A stretch of DNA of 64,000 nt. Source: Microbacterium sp. ET2 (GTDB lineage: Bacteria; Actinomycetota; Actinomycetes; Actinomycetales; Microbacteriaceae). The translations under genes were made by a program, and so were the position numbers. The stretch covers positions 1,054,001 to 1,118,000 of the forward strand of contig NZ_CP128170.1 of NCBI RefSeq assembly GCF_030347395.1. Direction: 5' to 3'. The notes below the pieces were generated by a model, which was given only the letters and a program-made list of their open reading frames with translations, did no database searches and was not told the DNA's origin. This document shows positions 60,399-64,000 of this stretch, piece after piece. Within the stretch, counting starts at the first letter, position 1. Each line of letters begins with the position of its first letter.

Positions 60399-61160
60399 AT
60401 GGCATCTGCCTTGGTGACGGGCGCCTCCCGCGGCATCGGACGCGCGGTCGCACAGGCTCTTGCCAAGCGCGGCGATCGCGTGGCCGTCCACTACGGCGCC
60501 GCCGCCGGCGCGGCGGAGCAGACACTCCGCACACTGCAGGGCCCCGGGCACATCATCGTCGGAGGCGACCTCAGCGACCCGGCGATCGCCGACACGATCG
60601 TGCGGACCGCCGACGCAGAGCTCGGCGGCGTGGACATCCTGATCAACAACGCCGCCGTCGCTCCCGCCGAGAGCATCCGCCACGGCGTGGCCGAGACGAG
60701 CTACCCGGACTGGCTCACGGCGTGGCGGACGATCGTGGACGTCGACCTGCTGGGCGCAGCACACATGACCTATCTCGTCGCCCGTCGCCTGATCGAACGC
60801 GCGGCACCTGGCTTCATCGTCAACATCGGCTCCCGCGGCGCCTTCCGCGGCGAGCCTGACTTCCCTGCGTACGGTGCCGCCAAAGCCGGCCTCCACGCAT
60901 TCGGTCAGTCGATGGCGGTCGCGCTCGCGCCTCACCGGATCGTCGTCACCTCTATCGCGCCCGGGTTCGTGAGCTCGGAGCGACAGATCGACAAGCTCGC
61001 AGGCATCGAGGGCGCCGACCTGCGCGCTCAGAGCCCGTTCGGGCGCGTCGTCACCCCCGAGGAGGTCGCCGACGCCGTTCTCTTCCTGAGCTCGCCCGCG
61101 GCGACCTGGGCCTCCGGGGCCGTACTCGACTTCAACGGCGCGTCCTACCTGCGCCCGTGA
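60399..61160 (+). CDS. SDR-family oxidoreductase (3-ketoacyl reductase type)
   Basis: A 253-residue short-chain dehydrogenase with ALVTGASRGIGRAVAQAL, INNAAVAPAE, catalytic Ser in NIGSRGAFRG and YGAAK with Tyr/Lys, and APGFVSSERQIDKL. ATG 60399 has GGAAGGGGAGG. It is divergent from site 10 and no -35/-10 of the regulon faces it, although the palindromic operator lies 73 nt upstream of its ATG. It differs from the two SDRs at 30 and 36 kb, which have a long tail. Confidence 0.92.
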   Translation: MASALVTGASRGIGRAVAQALAKRGDRVAVHYGAAAGAAEQTLRTLQGPGHIIVGGDLSDPAIADTIVRTADAELGGVDILINNAAVAPAESIRHGVAETSYPDWLTAWRTIVDVDLLGAAHMTYLVARRLIERAAPGFIVNIGSRGAFRGEPDFPAYGAAKAGLHAFGQSMAVALAPHRIVVTSIAPGFVSSERQIDKLAGIEGADLRAQSPFGRVVTPEEVADAVLFLSSPAATWASGAVLDFNGASYLRP

Positions 61161-61190
61161 CGCGGTGCCGTACGGCCGTCCGACTCGAGG

Positions 61191-61216
61191 GTGGCGGCGA
61201 CACGGATGCCCGCCAC
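61191..61216. terminator. Hairpin between convergent SDR and LuxR genes
   Basis: GTGGCGG (61191-61197) and CCGCCAC (61210-61216) pair perfectly around a 12-nt loop. It is the only hairpin in the 61-nt gap between the two convergent genes. Confidence 0.5.
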
Positions 61217-61221
61217 TGTTC

Positions 61222-63984
61222 TCACCACAGTTCCATCTCCCGCAGCTCGCGGCGCGAGGTGATCCCGAGCTTGCGGAAGATGTTGCGGAGGTGGGTGTCG
61301 ATCGTCCGCGGACTCAAGAACAGGTGGGCGGCCACCTCGCGCGACGTGGCGCCGGTGGCCACCAGCCGCGCCACCTGCAGCTCCTGAGGCGACAGCGCAT
61401 CGGACGGCCGCGCGTTGCGCACGCGAGGTTGCTCGCCCGTGGCTCGCAGCTCGCCTGCCGCCAGGGCGGCGAACGCGTCGACGCCCATGTCCGCCAGCAT
61501 GTCGTGAGCAGTGCGCAGCTGGTCGCGGGCGTCCTGACGTCGACCCTCGTTGCGCAGCCACTCGCCGTAGACCAGATGAGCGCGCGCGAGATGGGTGGCC
61601 ATCCGGCTCCGCCCGAGCCGGCGGATCGCTTCCCGATAGAGCGCTTCTGCGGTCGATCCAGGGTGGACCAGCGCTCTCGAACGTGCCTCGAGACCCAGTG
61701 CCCACTCGCTCCCGCTGGCGCGCGCCCGCACGCTGAGCACCTCGAGCGCGTCGGCAGCGTCCTCGGTGCGGCCCGCGCGCACGGCCGCCTCGATGAGCTC
61801 GGGCAGGGCGATGCTGGCGAATGTCAGCTCGTCGTACGCGACCGGACGCCGTGCCGCGGCCAAAGCTTCTTCATGATGGCCGAACCCGTTGTGCAGAACG
61901 GCCAATGCGACGTCGGACAAGCCGAGGGTCGCCCCTTCGCCCCGTTCCGACGCCTCCTTCACCATCTCCGCGTGCAGATCCAGCGTCTCTGCCCGTCGAC
62001 CGCTCCACGCGGCGAAGATGAGTCGGGCATTGGGCAGGGGTGGGGCGCCCGTCGCCTGGGTGATCGCATGCTCCTCGGCGAGCATCTCGGACGCACGCGC
62101 GAGGTCGCCGGTGAGCACGAGCACCGAGGCCAACGCATTGAGCGCTGCGGGGAGGCGAGCCAGCGCGCCCTCTTCGCGAGCGAGCCGCACGTCGAGCGTG
62201 GCGAGCTCATACACCGCTTCGTCGTCCCACAGCGTCGCCGCGATGTGGCAGGCCAGCCACAGCCGACCTCGGCTGCCCTCGTCGAGTTCCGAGTCGGTGG
62301 AGCGCAACGCACCGAGTGACCGCTGCAGAGCGGGAACACTCGCCTCGTAGCCCCGGGTGAAGAGCGTGGTGAGACCCGCGAGCATCAGGTCCAGAGGCCT
62401 CGGAGGCGACGGAGGCGGAGGCGCGGCCTCTGCCGCGCGAGCGGCGCGGACCAGCTCCTCGCCCCGTCCGAGCCGGCCGACATGAAATGACGCCTCGAGC
62501 GCACGAAGGTAGCTGTCGCGCGCCAGATCGGCGTCTAGGGGCGCGAGCGCCTCTGCGGCATCGAGCAGCATCTGAGGTGCGGTGCTCCCGCGCGTGGTGT
62601 AGAAGGTGATCTGGGCGCGGAGCAGTTCGAGGCGAGCTCGTTGCAGGTCATCGAGTCTGCCGTTCTCCGCAACGAGGATGAGTTCGACAGCCGCATCCGA
62701 TGCGCCCGCCTCGTGCGTTGCATGGGCTGCAACGAGCGCCCTCCGCGACCGTCGCTTCGGATCAGGCGTCAGTTCCGCGGACCGCCGCAGGAAGGCGGCG
62801 GCCGCTCCGGATCCGCCACGGCGACGAGCCCGCTCCGCCGAGCGCTCGAGTTCCGCGGCGACGCCTTCCTCCGTCCCGAGCGTCGCCTGCGCCCGATGCC
62901 ACGCACGTCGGTCGGGGTCGGTTCGGGAGTCGGTGACGGCGGCGAGCGCGCCGTGAGCGCGGCGACGCTCGGACGGCGCCGCGGCCCGGTAGACAGCGGA
63001 ACGCACGAGTGGGTGACGGAATCGCACCCGCTCGTCGATCTCCACCAGGCCCGCGGCCTCTGCATCGATCGCCGCGTCACGGGCGATCTCCAGCTGAGCG
63101 ACGGCCTGCCACAGCAGCTCCGCATCTCCGGTCGACTCGGCCGCGGCAACCAGGAGGAACTGCTGCGCCTGCGCAGCCAGAGTGGCCGACCGCCGGCGGT
63201 ACGAGTTCTCGATGCGGTGCGGGACGTCCACGTCCAATCCGCCGACGTAGTCCGAGGGATGCATGCCGCGCGGCGTCTCCAGCAGAGCGAGGGGGTTTCC
63301 GTGCGTCTCCGCCAGGATCCGGTCCTTCACGCGCTCGTCCACCGGCCCCCGGAGCGCCGTGGTGAGCAGTGCCCGCGCATCCGCGTCGGCGAGTCCCGTC
63401 AGACGCAGCTCCGCCAACCCTGCGAACGCGGGATTCCCCTGTGTGGTGTCGCGCGTCCCGAAGATGAGCGCCAGGCGCTCCGCCGCGAGCCGACGTGCAA
63501 CGAAAGCAAGCACCTGCGCCGACACCTCGTCGAGCCACTGTCCGTCGTCGACGAGGCACAGGAGCGGGCGCACCTCTGCCGCCTCCGAGAGGAGATTCAG
63601 GGTGGCCAGCCCCACCAGGAAGCGGTCGGGTGGTCTGCCCAGGGCGAGGCCGAGCGCCACCTGGAGCGCGTTTCGCTGCGGCCCGGGGAGCGCGGCCGAG
63701 TGCGTGAGGAGAGGCGGCGACAGGAGATTCTGCAAGGCCGCGAAGGCGAACGGCATCTCCGCCTCCCTCCCGGCCGTCGACTGCACGTCGAATCCCGACT
63801 CGCGCGCTGCCTCGCCGGCATCCCGCAGCAGCGCGGTCTTGCCGATGCCCGCCTCACCACGGACGACGAGCGCGCCGCTCCTGCCGACGCGGGCGTCCGC
63901 GAGCAGCTTCCGAGTCGTTGCGCGCTCGGTGCGACGGCCGAGCAGTTCCGTCAGGATTCGCCTCCGTCCGTGTGGAACCGACAC
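61222..63984 (-). CDS. LuxR-family ATP-binding regulator (LAL type)
   Basis: A 920-residue transcriptional activator. The N-terminal AAA/NACHT-type ATPase has Walker A GEAGIGKTALL (43-53) and Walker B LLCLVDDGQWLD. A long alpha-helical repeat region follows. The C-terminal LuxR helix-turn-helix (ALSPQELQVARLVATGATSR, then LFLSPRTIDTHLRNIFRKLG) ends at residue 920. GTG 63984 is used; 16 nt upstream are in the window, so the promoter is not visible. These regulators respond to a ligand or nucleotide; the target is unknown. Confidence 0.93.
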   Translation of the reverse strand: MSVPHGRRRILTELLGRRTERATTRKLLADARVGRSGALVVRGEAGIGKTALLRDAGEAARESGFDVQSTAGREAEMPFAFAALQNLLSPPLLTHSAALPGPQRNALQVALGLALGRPPDRFLVGLATLNLLSEAAEVRPLLCLVDDGQWLDEVSAQVLAFVARRLAAERLALIFGTRDTTQGNPAFAGLAELRLTGLADADARALLTTALRGPVDERVKDRILAETHGNPLALLETPRGMHPSDYVGGLDVDVPHRIENSYRRRSATLAAQAQQFLLVAAAESTGDAELLWQAVAQLEIARDAAIDAEAAGLVEIDERVRFRHPLVRSAVYRAAAPSERRRAHGALAAVTDSRTDPDRRAWHRAQATLGTEEGVAAELERSAERARRRGGSGAAAAFLRRSAELTPDPKRRSRRALVAAHATHEAGASDAAVELILVAENGRLDDLQRARLELLRAQITFYTTRGSTAPQMLLDAAEALAPLDADLARDSYLRALEASFHVGRLGRGEELVRAARAAEAAPPPPSPPRPLDLMLAGLTTLFTRGYEASVPALQRSLGALRSTDSELDEGSRGRLWLACHIAATLWDDEAVYELATLDVRLAREEGALARLPAALNALASVLVLTGDLARASEMLAEEHAITQATGAPPLPNARLIFAAWSGRRAETLDLHAEMVKEASERGEGATLGLSDVALAVLHNGFGHHEEALAAARRPVAYDELTFASIALPELIEAAVRAGRTEDAADALEVLSVRARASGSEWALGLEARSRALVHPGSTAEALYREAIRRLGRSRMATHLARAHLVYGEWLRNEGRRQDARDQLRTAHDMLADMGVDAFAALAAGELRATGEQPRVRNARPSDALSPQELQVARLVATGATSREVAAHLFLSPRTIDTHLRNIFRKLGITSRRELREMELW

Positions 63985-64000
63985 TCACACAGGCTCCCGT

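Overview
The window is GC-rich DNA with strong G/C bias at third codon positions, frequent GTG and TTG starts, and many 4-nt ATGA/GTGA gene overlaps. Gene content points to a high-GC actinobacterium, most likely a Microbacteriaceae member close to Microbacterium. Supporting genes are a mycothiol-dependent isomerase-family enzyme, DUF1206, actinobacterial ABC-2 exporters and GPP34. This assignment is inference from content, since no rRNA or tRNA is present. No prophage, insertion sequence, CRISPR array or origin was found.

Layout. 1-2835: sugar catabolism, with a ROK regulator divergent from a GH36 alpha-galactosidase and an AT-rich operator between them. 2843-10704: DUF1206 protein, GT2 glycosyltransferase, Gfo/Idh plus aldo/keto reductase pair, BLUF photoreceptor with a small partner, ThuA-like protein, PLP decarboxylase. 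10814-17431: a six-gene minus-strand operon for organosulfur scavenging, joining a MetNIQ-type importer to two acyl-CoA-dehydrogenase-like and one luciferase-like monooxygenase. 17622-22848: DrrAB-type exporter (ATPase frameshifted), gluconokinase, 2-oxoacid decarboxylase, a broken acetyltransferase. 22867-30345: a glycan cluster, four glycosyltransferases on the minus strand facing a WcbI-like protein and two more glycosyltransferases. 30407-37082: two paralogous stress-type SDRs, a hydrolase/gluconate-dehydrogenase-subunit-3 fusion with a GMC oxidoreductase, and a GH15 enzyme. 37057-40285: thioredoxin lipoprotein, CcdA and a two-component system in one operon. 40405-44368: mycothiol enzyme, aldo/keto reductase, and an XRE-cupin regulator divergent from an oxidoreductase-methyltransferase fusion.

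44387-60399 is the most unusual part. Ten 31-bp promoter sites share one layout: -35 TTGACC, a spacer of exactly 19 bp holding the dyad ACCnTGT-N7-ACAyGGT, and a -10 hexamer ending in T. This is the architecture of MerR-activated promoters, and two closely related MerR-family genes lie among them, one carrying the site itself. The sites precede a small multidrug exporter operon, three alpha/beta hydrolases (one through GPP34), GPP34, a BcrA-type ABC exporter, a membrane-anchored esterase, a flavin monooxygenase, an AhpD-like protein and small unknown proteins. I read this as a chemical-stress or detoxification regulon. Two of its promoters place the start point on the start codon, so those mRNAs are probably leaderless.

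Three genes carry frameshifts (17622-18600, 28075-29047, 53383-54667) and one an in-frame stop (22040-22516). Two of the frameshifts are the same change, an extra C after GAG before CT, so base-calling error should be excluded before calling them pseudogenes. Several intergenic regions hold long nested palindromes; two of them, at 10732 and 19498, are copies of the same 79-bp element.
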